Part shown: piece after piece, positions 37,749-44,683 of the stretch
Layout: the number at the start of each line of letters is the position of its first letter
How positions within the stretch are numbered: position 1 is the first letter of the stretch
Assembly (NCBI RefSeq): GCF_003248355.1
Contig: NZ_QKWY01000001.1
Span: forward strand, 1,508,001 to 1,572,000
DNA length: 64,000 bases
Reading direction: 5' to 3'
Source of the DNA: Streptomyces sp. AC1-42W
GTDB lineage: Bacteria > Actinomycetota > Actinomycetes > Streptomycetales > Streptomycetaceae
Translations under genes and position numbers: made by a program
Notes under the pieces: model-generated
What the model saw: the letters and a program-made list of their open reading frames with translations, nothing else
Told to the model about the DNA's origin: nothing
Database searches by the model: none

Positions 37749-38450
37749 TCAGCGCTCCGTCGTGCCGGCCTCGGCCGCGATCATGCGCTCCATGGGCACG
37801 ACCCCGAACCGCCCCGACACCAGGAACGCCACCACCATCGCGCCGATCATCAGCACCGTCCCGGCCCACACCATCGTCTCCACCGGCACGGTGTACGCCC
37901 CCACCGCCCGCACCGCGCACTCCGCGAGCAGCGCCCCGCCCCACACCGCCGAGAACCGCGTCTCCGCCCGCCGGAACTCCGGCGAACCGGCCGCGAGCCG
38001 CTCCCAGGCGGCCGACTTGGCGGCCTCGCCCCGCGTCAGCCACGGCCGCAGCCCCGCCGACAGCATCGGCCGCCCCCGCACCGCCGTCACCAGGAACGTC
38101 AGCCCGACGATGCTGCTCACCCCGCTGTCCTTGAGCAGCATCAGCCGCGGGTCACCGGCCACCAGCCCCAGCAGCAGCGACACCGCGTTCACCGAAACCA
38201 TCAGCGCCGCGAGCCCGTTGAGCCGCCGCTCGCGCACCGCGCCCCACACCGTGCGCACCGCCGGCACCGCACTGCTCCAGGCCAGCGCGGCGAAGGTGCT
38301 GAGCCCCGCAGCCTTCAGCGCGTAGTAGGAGGCGAGCGGCAGCGCGACATCCACGAGCAGCGGCTTCAGACTGTCCACGAGCGCCTTGCGGGGAGCGATC
38401 GGAGCGGCGCCGGCGACAGGTGCGTGGAGTGTGACGGCCGTGCTGCTCAT
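37749..38450 (-). CDS. VC0807-family membrane protein
   Basis: A 233-residue integral membrane protein with about five or six helices; start ATG 38450 with GGGAGGA upstream. Blocks LLVDVALPLASYYALKAAGLSTFAALAWSSAVPAVRT (two segments), ERRLNGLAALMVSVNAVSLLLGLVAGDPRLMLLKD and the late RPWLTRGEAAKSAAWERL resemble the VC0807 family, distantly related to intracellular septation protein A. Function unknown; the family may sense or transport small molecules. Single gene, convergent with the iol operon. Confidence 0.8.
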   Translation of the reverse strand: MSSTAVTLHAPVAGAAPIAPRKALVDSLKPLLVDVALPLASYYALKAAGLSTFAALAWSSAVPAVRTVWGAVRERRLNGLAALMVSVNAVSLLLGLVAGDPRLMLLKDSGVSSIVGLTFLVTAVRGRPMLSAGLRPWLTRGEAAKSAAWERLAAGSPEFRRAETRFSAVWGGALLAECAVRAVGAYTVPVETMVWAGTVLMIGAMVVAFLVSGRFGVVPMERMIAAEAGTTER

Positions 38451-38700
38451 GTCGGTTCCTCCCGTTCCGGCGGCGCCCTCGCGGCTCCCGCTCTCGACAT
38501 GTACAGACTGCTCCGCCGGCCCCCCTGCCCGGCAGAGCCGCGTGTCCCGACCTCCGCATGACAGATGTCACCGCATGCGCGTGCGATCGCACGGCTCCGG
38601 GTGCGTGACCGGATCGTTGTCGTGCGGCGTACAACCGTGAACGGCCCTGCGCGGTCCCACAATCGGTCCGGTTGCTTCGAGGAAGAGCGAGCTCATACAT

Positions 38701-39522
38701 ATGGCGAAGAAGAGACGGAACGTGATGGGGGCCGCGGGCGCGGCCGCGGCTGTCGCGCTTACCGCGCTGACGGCGGCCCCGGCCGGGGCCGCGAGCGGCG
38801 CAGTGACGTACTCCGGCGTCTCGATCAACGGCGGGAAGCCGATCGTGATCGGCATCCAGGAGGAGGTCACGGTGCCGGTGACCTACCGGATGACGACCTC
38901 GCGGACCTGGGACTGGCCGCCGGTCGTCTACCTCTACCGGGGAAAGGTCGACTACTGGAAATCGGACAGCCTGCGCAGCGGTTTCGGCGGTTCCGACAAC
39001 GACTGCCCGGTCCAGGGACGGGGGAGCTGCGTCGTCAATGACGGGCGGCTGTCCATCAATCCGACGGTCATCGAGACGAACGGGGCCGCCGGTACCTGGA
39101 AGAGCGGCGCATACCTCTCCCTCCCCGGCGGGGCCGGTGTCTCCACCGACCTGAACCGCTCCGTCCAGGTCCAGCGCGCCACCCGTGTCACCGTCAACGC
39201 CGCGCCCGAACCGGTCATCAAGGGCAGGACGATCACCGTGACGGGCAAGGTGTCCCGTGCGAACTGGGAGAAGCACACCTACCAGGGATACGGCGGCCGC
39301 ACGGTCAGCCTCCAGTTCAAGGCCGACGGCGCCTCCTCGTACACCACGGTCAAGAAGGCGACGTCCAGCTCGACCGGGGCGCTCAGGACCACCGTGAAGG
39401 CGACCACGTCGGGCACCTGGCGATGGAAGTACTACGGGAACTCCACCTCCGGCGCGAAGGCGTCCTCCGGTGACCACGTCGTCGTCTGGTCCGGCGTCCG
39501 CATCATGCACGCCGCCCGGTAG
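38701..39522 (+). CDS. Secreted protein with Ig-like C-terminal domain
   Basis: A 273-residue exported protein. Its signal peptide is MAKKRRNVMGAAG plus a hydrophobic Ala/Leu run, cleaved near AGAAS. The mature part has two beta-rich regions. The first (about 35-155) has two Cys close together (DNDCPVQGRGSC) that could form a small disulfide loop and conserved Trp/Tyr. The second (about 165-270) looks like an immunoglobulin-like repeat (VTVNAAPEPVIKGRTITVTGKVSRAN, TTVKKATSSSTG). Such modules occur in Streptomyces surface or matrix proteins; no enzymatic motif is visible. The gene is somewhat less GC-rich than average. Confidence 0.75.
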   Translation: MAKKRRNVMGAAGAAAAVALTALTAAPAGAASGAVTYSGVSINGGKPIVIGIQEEVTVPVTYRMTTSRTWDWPPVVYLYRGKVDYWKSDSLRSGFGGSDNDCPVQGRGSCVVNDGRLSINPTVIETNGAAGTWKSGAYLSLPGGAGVSTDLNRSVQVQRATRVTVNAAPEPVIKGRTITVTGKVSRANWEKHTYQGYGGRTVSLQFKADGASSYTTVKKATSSSTGALRTTVKATTSGTWRWKYYGNSTSGAKASSGDHVVVWSGVRIMHAAR

Positions 39523-39688
39523 GGACGTACGCAAACTCGTTCGCCGATTCACGCACTGGCCTGGCGGGCGAGATGGAGGCCGCGACCGAGCTTCTGCCCC
39601 ACCGAGACGCCGTAACCGCTACCGCAGGGCATCCCGCTGCCCACGGGCTCGGGCCGCGGACTGGACCACCGTGGTTGTCTCGCAGACA

Positions 39689-39727
39689 GGTGCCCGCCTC
39701 CTTGCCTTGCGTAGGCAGGCGGGCACC
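39689..39727. terminator. Hairpin downstream of the radical SAM operon
   Basis: Arms GGTGCCCGCC (39689-39698) and GGCGGGCACC (39718-39727), with inner TGCCT/AGGCA pairing. It stands 25 bases beyond the methyltransferase stop (minus strand) and can serve the secreted-protein gene on the other side. The surrounding 39523-39752 contains no gene. Confidence 0.75.
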
Positions 39728-39752
39728 TGGAGCAGATCAGCAGCGGGCACGA

Positions 39753-40910
39753 TCAGTCTCTCGTGGCCGGCGCTTCCCCGAGGGACGCAGTCCACCCTCC
39801 ACGGGTGAAGTGGCACACGCCGTCCGGCGTGATCTGGACTCGTGCGCCGAGGAGGGGAAGGGCCCCCTCGATCATGAGGCGATTCAGAATGCGTTCCACC
39901 GCTGTCCAAAGTCGCTGAGGTCCGCTCTGGTGCACTTCCGGCGGGTCGGTCCATTTGGCAGAGGCGCGCGCCCAGGACCCGTCGGGGTGGACGAGGTAGG
40001 CGGTACGAGTTCCGTTCAGCTCCTCGTACGCGAGTTCAACCTCAGGTGTGGTGATCTCCAGCATGGAACGGACCTCCCATGCATTTGCCACGTCTACTAC
40101 GGGATAGCGGCCCACGCTCGCTTCGTCTCCGTCCGCCGTGCGCGCGAGGGAGAACAGATCGACGAGCGGGGGCGGGTAGTTGTCGCCGGACCGGGTCAGC
40201 ATGAACCCGGCCATATCGCGCTCCACCCGCCCGATCACCTCACCGTTGGTGTGCTTCCAGCCGGTGACGACCAGGCAAGTCCGCCCGAGCGTCATGGCGA
40301 TGTGCCCGCCGGGCACCAGGGCGGCGACCAGCGGTCGAAGCCCCCGACCGGCAGGTACGCCAACCGTCGAGACGATCCGCTCGTACGCCCCTGGGATGTG
40401 CTCGGTCGCGTCTGCGGTGATGAACTCAGGGTGCAGCCCGAGCCGCGCCAGTCGTTGTCCCGCCGCCTCGATCAAGTAGCCATCCACGTCCACGCTGGTC
40501 ACGTTCCGATCCCCGACACGGCGCGCCGCGTATGCAGTCAGGCAGCCGCTGCCAGTTCCGAGGTCCAGGACCGGCAGTCCGTCGCCCAGCCGACCGTGCC
40601 GCAGCATTCGCACCAGCAGGCTCGGCATCGTGGCTGATGAAGTGGGCAGCCCGTTGGCCCGCTGCCCGGTCCGTGCGTGATCGGCGTAGAGCGTGCCAAC
40701 CTTCGTGATCAAGGACCGATCCGAGTAGGCCGCTTGCATCCAGGCACCCGGGTCACTGGCACCGTCCCGCAGCACCCACCCGGCCCCGTCCGCCTCCCAC
40801 CACCGAGGAACCAATTCGTGACGGGGCACACTCGCCACCCTCGACAACCACCGGGAATCGGGGTCCGTCACCTGATCTGCAAGCCGTTCCGCAGGCTTGT
40901 GCCAATCCAT
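39753..40910 (-). CDS. PCMT-like SAM-dependent methyltransferase (RiPP-associated type)
   Basis: A 385-residue protein: residues about 60-210 form a class I methyltransferase of the protein-isoaspartate (PCMT) type (SSATMPSLLVRML, motif I VLDLGTGSGCLTAYAARR, VTSVDVDGYLIEAA, ADATEHIPGAYERIVSTVGV). The long C-terminal part, ending in GALPLLGARVQITPDGVCHFTRGGW, resembles methyltransferases that accompany ATP-grasp peptide maturation systems in Streptomyces. No ATP-grasp gene is present here; the partner is a radical SAM enzyme encoded 13 bases upstream. A GAGAGG site precedes the ATG. Likely substrate: an Asp, isoAsp or C-terminal carboxylate in a small peptide, by inference. Confidence 0.82.
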   Translation of the reverse strand: MDWHKPAERLADQVTDPDSRWLSRVASVPRHELVPRWWEADGAGWVLRDGASDPGAWMQAAYSDRSLITKVGTLYADHARTGQRANGLPTSSATMPSLLVRMLRHGRLGDGLPVLDLGTGSGCLTAYAARRVGDRNVTSVDVDGYLIEAAGQRLARLGLHPEFITADATEHIPGAYERIVSTVGVPAGRGLRPLVAALVPGGHIAMTLGRTCLVVTGWKHTNGEVIGRVERDMAGFMLTRSGDNYPPPLVDLFSLARTADGDEASVGRYPVVDVANAWEVRSMLEITTPEVELAYEELNGTRTAYLVHPDGSWARASAKWTDPPEVHQSGPQRLWTAVERILNRLMIEGALPLLGARVQITPDGVCHFTRGGWTASLGEAPATRD

Positions 40911-40923
40911 GCTGATCAGCCTC

Positions 40924-41790
40924 TCAGTACTTTGGTCCGCAGGCTGTCGTGTTCGCCGGGTTGCAGTCGCTGCTGTCGTCAGGCGGGCAGGCGCTCCGGG
41001 CAGGCAGCGGAATCCGTGCCGCCAGTTCAGCCCAGGTCTTGCCGCCGAGTAGTTCAGCTAACCGGCTCTCGCGCACATTGCCCGCCGGGAAGTCCCGCGC
41101 CAGCACACACCCCACGAGGTTCCCGTTCGGGAGGACGGCGGCACGCCCGCGCGTGCACCGCCCGCACATCTCATCCAGCGTCGGTGACTGGCCCGGCGGA
41201 AGCGCCCGCCCGACCGCCCGTGCCCTGTCCATGCTGATCCTGGTCACGCCCATGGATAGCAGTTCTTCACGAGCCCCGGCGACATGCTGTCCCGGCAGGA
41301 CTTCCACGATTCCGGCCCGGATCGGGACGCCCCGTTTCACCGCTTCGAGGATGTTCGATCGGGTCCGGGCGTAGCTGCCACGACGCCCGGTGATCGCGTC
41401 GTGCTCTCTGGGAACGTCGCTGTAATAGCTGGTTCCGAGGGTCACCGAGGGATGTGTGAACAGCTCCCACCACTGTTCTTGAACCTTGTACAGGTTGCTG
41501 TACACCTCCACATGACGCCCGAGCGTAAGAGCGTGCTCAGCAAGTGCCTGCCAGTTGGGGTGGGCTGTCGGTTCTCCTCCGATGATCTGGATTGTGCGGA
41601 TGTCCAGAGCGGCGGCGTCGGTGATGACCGCCCGCCAGTCATCCACGGATATCGTTCCGTGCGTTGCCTGCGGGCTGGACTCCGACAGGCAGTGAGTGCA
41701 GGACAGCTGACACTTACCGGTGATCTCCAGTTCAAGAGACTGGATGTTGGCGACCGCTTCATGGGCGTTTCGTTCAACGAACGTGGTCAC
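40924..41790 (-). CDS. Radical SAM protein with SPASM-like C-terminus
   Basis: A 288-residue radical SAM enzyme beginning at GTG. The [4Fe-4S] motif CQLSCTHC (Cys 27, 31, 34) is followed by the GGEP motif (IQIIGGEPTAHP) that binds SAM. The C-terminal third has a short SPASM-like region (MCGRCTRGRAAVLPNGNLVGCV) and a Cys-rich tail (CPPDDSSDCNPANTTACG), which may hold an auxiliary cluster. It is well short of full SPASM maturases. Four small genes upstream overlap one another and its start; the methyltransferase follows. A role in peptide modification is inferred from this context; regulation by the divergent XRE protein is possible. Confidence 0.87.
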   Translation of the reverse strand: MTTFVERNAHEAVANIQSLELEITGKCQLSCTHCLSESSPQATHGTISVDDWRAVITDAAALDIRTIQIIGGEPTAHPNWQALAEHALTLGRHVEVYSNLYKVQEQWWELFTHPSVTLGTSYYSDVPREHDAITGRRGSYARTRSNILEAVKRGVPIRAGIVEVLPGQHVAGAREELLSMGVTRISMDRARAVGRALPPGQSPTLDEMCGRCTRGRAAVLPNGNLVGCVLARDFPAGNVRESRLAELLGGKTWAELAARIPLPARSACPPDDSSDCNPANTTACGPKY

Positions 41791-41945
41791 GCCGCGTTCC
41801 TCTCCGCTGAGTGGGTGTGTGCTTCACTGACCCCGCCAGGCGAGGCCAGGCGGGACGCTTGAGGTGGTGGCCCTGCCTGCGGCGCCACACTCCATGGCAG
41901 GCAGGACCACAGGCTGCACTGACGATCAGCAGCCGGAGTCAGCAC
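41787..41945 (-). CDS. Candidate 52-residue small protein, possible precursor
   Basis: A GTG-started frame begins inside the stop region of the 102-residue gene (GTGCTGA overlap) and its TGA overlaps the GTG of the radical SAM gene (GTGA), exactly as its neighbours do. The product contains CSLWSCLPW near the N-terminus, a Pro/Gln/Ala-rich centre and a polar end (THSAERNAA). GC bias at third positions is only moderate, and no strong ribosome-binding site is visible, so it may be non-coding. If translated, its two Cys and two Trp make it a candidate substrate of the radical SAM enzyme. Confidence 0.33.
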   Translation of the reverse strand: MLTPAADRQCSLWSCLPWSVAPQAGPPPQASRLASPGGVSEAHTHSAERNAA

Positions 41946-42247
41946 GGGTGTTGCCCACCGCGCCGCTGATAGGCGACATGCTTGGCCAGGGCGTCGAGTT
42001 GTCGGCAGTGGTACTCGGTGCCCGGCAGGAGTTGCCGCGTGGGGACTTCCCAGGGCGAGCCACCAGGCCGCACAACGAGGGCGTAGTCAACTCGGGCTTG
42101 GATCACCATGCAGGGCATCTCTTTGACCCGATCGAAGACGACCTGTCCAGGGTTCAGGCGCCAGCCGGCGAACATGCCTGGCTGTGGACGGATACGAGGC
42201 TGTCTCGCGGTTGGGGCGGCGGGGGCCTTGATCTCTCGGGTGCTCAC
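41939..42247 (-). CDS. 102-residue protein of unknown function
   Basis: A small soluble protein starting at GTG that overlaps the previous stop (GTGA). The N-terminal 25 residues are Pro/Ala/Arg-rich and probably unstructured; then a compact region GWRLNPGQVVFDRVKEMPCMVIQARVDYALVVRPGGSPWEVPTR (read as two adjacent strand-rich parts) looks like a small beta-barrel, followed by a short His/Cys-containing end. I do not recognise the family. It is part of the tightly overlapping minus-strand operon. Confidence 0.6.
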   Translation of the reverse strand: MSTREIKAPAAPTARQPRIRPQPGMFAGWRLNPGQVVFDRVKEMPCMVIQARVDYALVVRPGGSPWEVPTRQLLPGTEYHCRQLDALAKHVAYQRRGGQHPC

Positions 42248-42462
42248 GACAGCCTCCCGAACTTGCGCCGTGCGTTTTCATCGCGGACGCGTGCTCGGAG
42301 CCCCGTAAGCACTTGGCTATCGGGCTTCACCTGAAGATCCGCCGCGCGCTCTTCGTTCTGGCCGGGCTTGTCGGGGCACCCATTCGCACCGCACTGGCAG
42401 GGAGGGTAGACAAGCGGTGACCTGCCGGTCGGGTCAGACCCCTCCCACTCTTCGAGGTCCAT
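42244..42462 (-). CDS. 72-residue Cys-containing small protein
   Basis: Its ATG overlaps the stop of the 107-residue gene (TGATG) and its stop overlaps the next GTG. The sequence starts MDLEEWEGSDPTGRSPL, then a Cys cluster (PPCQCGANGC) that could bind metal or be modified, and a charged helical C-terminus. No family known to me. Its place between other tiny genes and a radical SAM enzyme makes it a second candidate substrate or a small accessory protein. Confidence 0.6.
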   Translation of the reverse strand: MDLEEWEGSDPTGRSPLVYPPCQCGANGCPDKPGQNEERAADLQVKPDSQVLTGLRARVRDENARRKFGRLS

Positions 42463-42785
42463 CACCGCACCGCCATCCCGTGGATGATGCAAGGGCCCAC
42501 GTCGATGCCGTGCGGCGCCAGCCATAGCGTCCGCCGCCGCTCTCGCCGCATTCTGGCTTCTGCGCGCTTCCAGCGGTTGTAGGCAGCTTGGGAGTAGGGC
42601 CCGTGAGGCGGTCGCGGAGTCATGCCGACCGGCATAGTTGCTCGGCACAGCAGCAGGCGCCGAGGAGCGGCAACAGCGGGCGGCAGTGTCGGCGGGGGTG
42701 GCGTCGGGGGCGCTGACGGGCCCCGGCGATGCTTCCGCAGGAACAGGAAGACCGGTTCGAATAACCGGGCGATAAGGTTGTGCAT
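42462..42785 (-). CDS. 107-residue cationic small protein, first gene of the radical SAM operon
   Basis: It has the best ribosome-binding site of the operon (AAGGAG 8 bases before ATG). The product starts with an amphipathic helix MHNLIARLFEPVFLFLRKHRRG, given here only in outline, passes through a Pro-rich linker (PPTPPPPTLPP) and ends with a very basic helix (YNRWKRAEARMRRERRRTL) and a hydrophobic tail containing Cys and His. I recall comparable short cationic proteins next to XRE/DUF5753 regulators in Streptomyces but cannot name a function. It may be a membrane-active peptide, a precursor or a DNA-binding accessory protein. Confidence 0.65.
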   Translation of the reverse strand: MHNLIARLFEPVFLFLRKHRRGPSAPPTPPPPTLPPAVAAPRRLLLCRATMPVGMTPRPPHGPYSQAAYNRWKRAEARMRRERRRTLWLAPHGIDVGPCIIHGMAVR

Positions 42786-43041
42786 GTTGACGCTCCTTCA
42801 AAGCGTTGGCCACGCCCCGGGACGGCTACCACCGTCGCCGGGGTTTTCCATGCAGGCGTGTTCGCCCATGACTATCCAGCGTCACCAAACGGCAACGATG
42901 GGTAGCTGCGCGACCAGCATGCATCCGCATGGCGGTAGAACGCAAGGGTTGCGAAATGCGTGATGGTGTTTTGTGTTGACTTGAGGTGAGGGCGGTCAGA
43001 GATGAGACTCGCGGTATCACCGAGGCCGGGAGGCGCGCACC

Positions 43042-43905
43042 GTGTCAGCGAAGCGGCAGAACCCACCCACGGTCAGGCTGCGGCGCCTGGCTGCCGAACT
43101 GCGACTTCTCCGCTCAGCGGCTCAGTTGACGCGCGAGGAGGTCACCGAGCGGACCGGCATCAACGGCGTCACCCTGTACCGGATCGAGAAGGCTCGTGCC
43201 CGTCCTCAGAAGCGGACGCTGCTGGCGCTTATGGACCTCTACGGGGCGAGCGCCACGCAGCGAGAGGACTTGCTCGCCGTGCAGAGCGGTTCCAACGACC
43301 AGGGGTGGCTTCGTCCATACCACTCCGAGCTGCCCGAGGAATACACGTCGTACATCGGTTTCGAGGCCGAGGCTCGGAGCGTACGGAACTACGAATCGCT
43401 GTTCGTCCCGGGGCTGGCGCAGACCGAGCGCTATGCGCGGGCTGTGATCAAGGGCGTGTTGCCCACTGCCAGTCAGAAGGAAGTTGAGCAGCGTGTACAA
43501 GCGCGAATCGAGCGCCAAGCGGTGCTCGCCAAGTCCAACCCGCTCCAGCTCTGGGCGATCATGGACGAGGCGGCGGTACGCAGGGTGGTCGGTGGACGCG
43601 AGGTGATGGTCGAACAAGCGCGGCACCTTGCCCAACTCGCGGAAGAGCCCCACGTGACGTTGCAGTTGATCCCGTTCGAGAAGGGGGCGCATGCTGGCAT
43701 GACCGGGAGCTTCGTCCATATGGACTTCCCGGACGCGCAAGATCCGGACTTGGTCTACGTGGACACGCCGGCGGGAGACTTGTTCCTGGAGTCCGAGACT
43801 GAGATCCGGTGGTACAAGTCGATGTTCGAGCACCTGCAAGCTGTGGCGCTGGACATGGACGACAGCGTCAGGCTGCTGGATAGTGTTGCTGGTCAGAGTG
43901 ACTGA
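43042..43905 (+). CDS. XRE-family regulator with DUF5753 domain
   Basis: A 287-residue regulator from GTG with GGGAGG upstream. Residues about 12-70 are a helix-turn-helix of the XRE type (LRLLRSAAQLTREEVTERTGINGVTLYRIEKARARP in two helices). The C-terminal domain shows DUF5753 blocks (ESLFVPGLAQTERYARAVI, RQAVLAKSNPLQLWAIMDEAAVRR, LQLIPFEKGAHAGMTGSFV, DLVYVDTPAGDLFLES). Together with the DUF397 gene that follows it forms the regulator pair found in many copies in Streptomyces. The 228 bases between it and the divergent small-gene operon are relatively AT-rich and should hold both promoters (TTGACT at 42977). Confidence 0.92.
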   Translation: MSAKRQNPPTVRLRRLAAELRLLRSAAQLTREEVTERTGINGVTLYRIEKARARPQKRTLLALMDLYGASATQREDLLAVQSGSNDQGWLRPYHSELPEEYTSYIGFEAEARSVRNYESLFVPGLAQTERYARAVIKGVLPTASQKEVEQRVQARIERQAVLAKSNPLQLWAIMDEAAVRRVVGGREVMVEQARHLAQLAEEPHVTLQLIPFEKGAHAGMTGSFVHMDFPDAQDPDLVYVDTPAGDLFLESETEIRWYKSMFEHLQAVALDMDDSVRLLDSVAGQSD

Positions 43906-43921
43906 GAGAGGGTGTTTGGAC

Positions 43922-44128
43922 GTGCAGTACGAGGCCACCAGCCTGGTATGGCGGGCGAGTAGCTACAGCAGTGGCAACGGTCAGTGCGTTGAGGTCACCA
44001 CTGTTGGAGGCACCGTTCCCGTACGGGACAGCAAAGTCACAAGTGGCCCTGTCCTGGTTTTCGGCGTCGACACGTGGTCCGCCTTCGTGACCGGGGTGCG
44101 TGAGGGTGGTCACGGAGCCGCTTCCTGA
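43922..44128 (+). CDS. DUF397 family protein
   Basis: A 68-residue protein, GTG start at 43922 with GAGAGGG just before it. Typical DUF397 blocks: LVWRASSYSSGNGQCVEV, VPVRDSKVTSGPVLVF and a terminal W-containing helix (WSAFVTGVREG). These proteins are the usual partners of XRE/DUF5753 regulators and are thought to bind or antagonise them. Confidence 0.9.
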   Translation: MQYEATSLVWRASSYSSGNGQCVEVTTVGGTVPVRDSKVTSGPVLVFGVDTWSAFVTGVREGGHGAAS

Positions 44129-44159
44129 CTTCTGACGTGCCCGCTCCGCAAGGTTGGGC

Positions 44160-44521
44160 CTCGCTTTCCGGTGCAACGCGCTTGCCGGGGATCAAGGTGA
44201 GAAGGCGAGTCCGCGCTCCGGCCCCCATCGCGCGCTCGAACATGGCGGCGGTCTAGGGCAGCACGCACACCGTGCTGGTGTAGACAAGGTGGCGCACGCC
44301 CAGGGCCGCGTAGTTGGTCCAGACCGCGGTCCGATTGTGTTCGGTGATCAGGGAGCGGTGCGGGTCGCCGTCCGGCGCGGGGTGCACGGCGTACATGAAG
44401 TCGCCGTCGGCCACGGCGTGCACGGCCCCCGCTCGCGCAGCCGCGCCGACACCTCCCGGGCCACCGTGGTCTTCCCGACGCCCGCGCGGCCGCCTATGGG
44501 CAGTACTTCTGGCTGTTCCAT
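44160..44521 (-). pseudogene. Broken P-loop ATPase/kinase gene
   Basis: From ATG 44521 the frame reads MEQPEVLPIGGRAGVGKTTVAREVS with a normal P-loop. The continuation, HAVADGDFMYAVHPAPDGDPHRS and VWTNYAALGVRHLVYTSTVCVLP, lies in another frame and then meets a stop; a further piece, MFERAMGAGAR, lies beyond it. These parts match consecutive sections of a common Streptomyces nucleoside-kinase-like ATPase, so the gene has at least one frameshift and a stop and lacks its C-terminal half. It marks the right border of the lower-GC block. Confidence 0.75.
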
Positions 44522-44683
44522 GGCGGCAGCGTTCCAGGGCGCGGGGGCGGCGCTCGACGCGATTTGCCGGTGCGGGCATACCGCGTCCGGAGTACGAGGC
44601 CCGCTTCCGTACCTCTTGAGGAGGTGCGGGAGTTCCGCCCCGGGGCAGGCGGGGCCGGGCGGCGGGCCGCATAGGGTCGGTGC

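Noticed and set aside
41827..41895. 23-codon minus-strand frame starting ATG-GAG-TGT between the 102-residue gene and the radical SAM gene
   Set aside because: No ribosome-binding site and no overlap with neighbours, in contrast to the alternative 52-codon frame with two start/stop overlaps.
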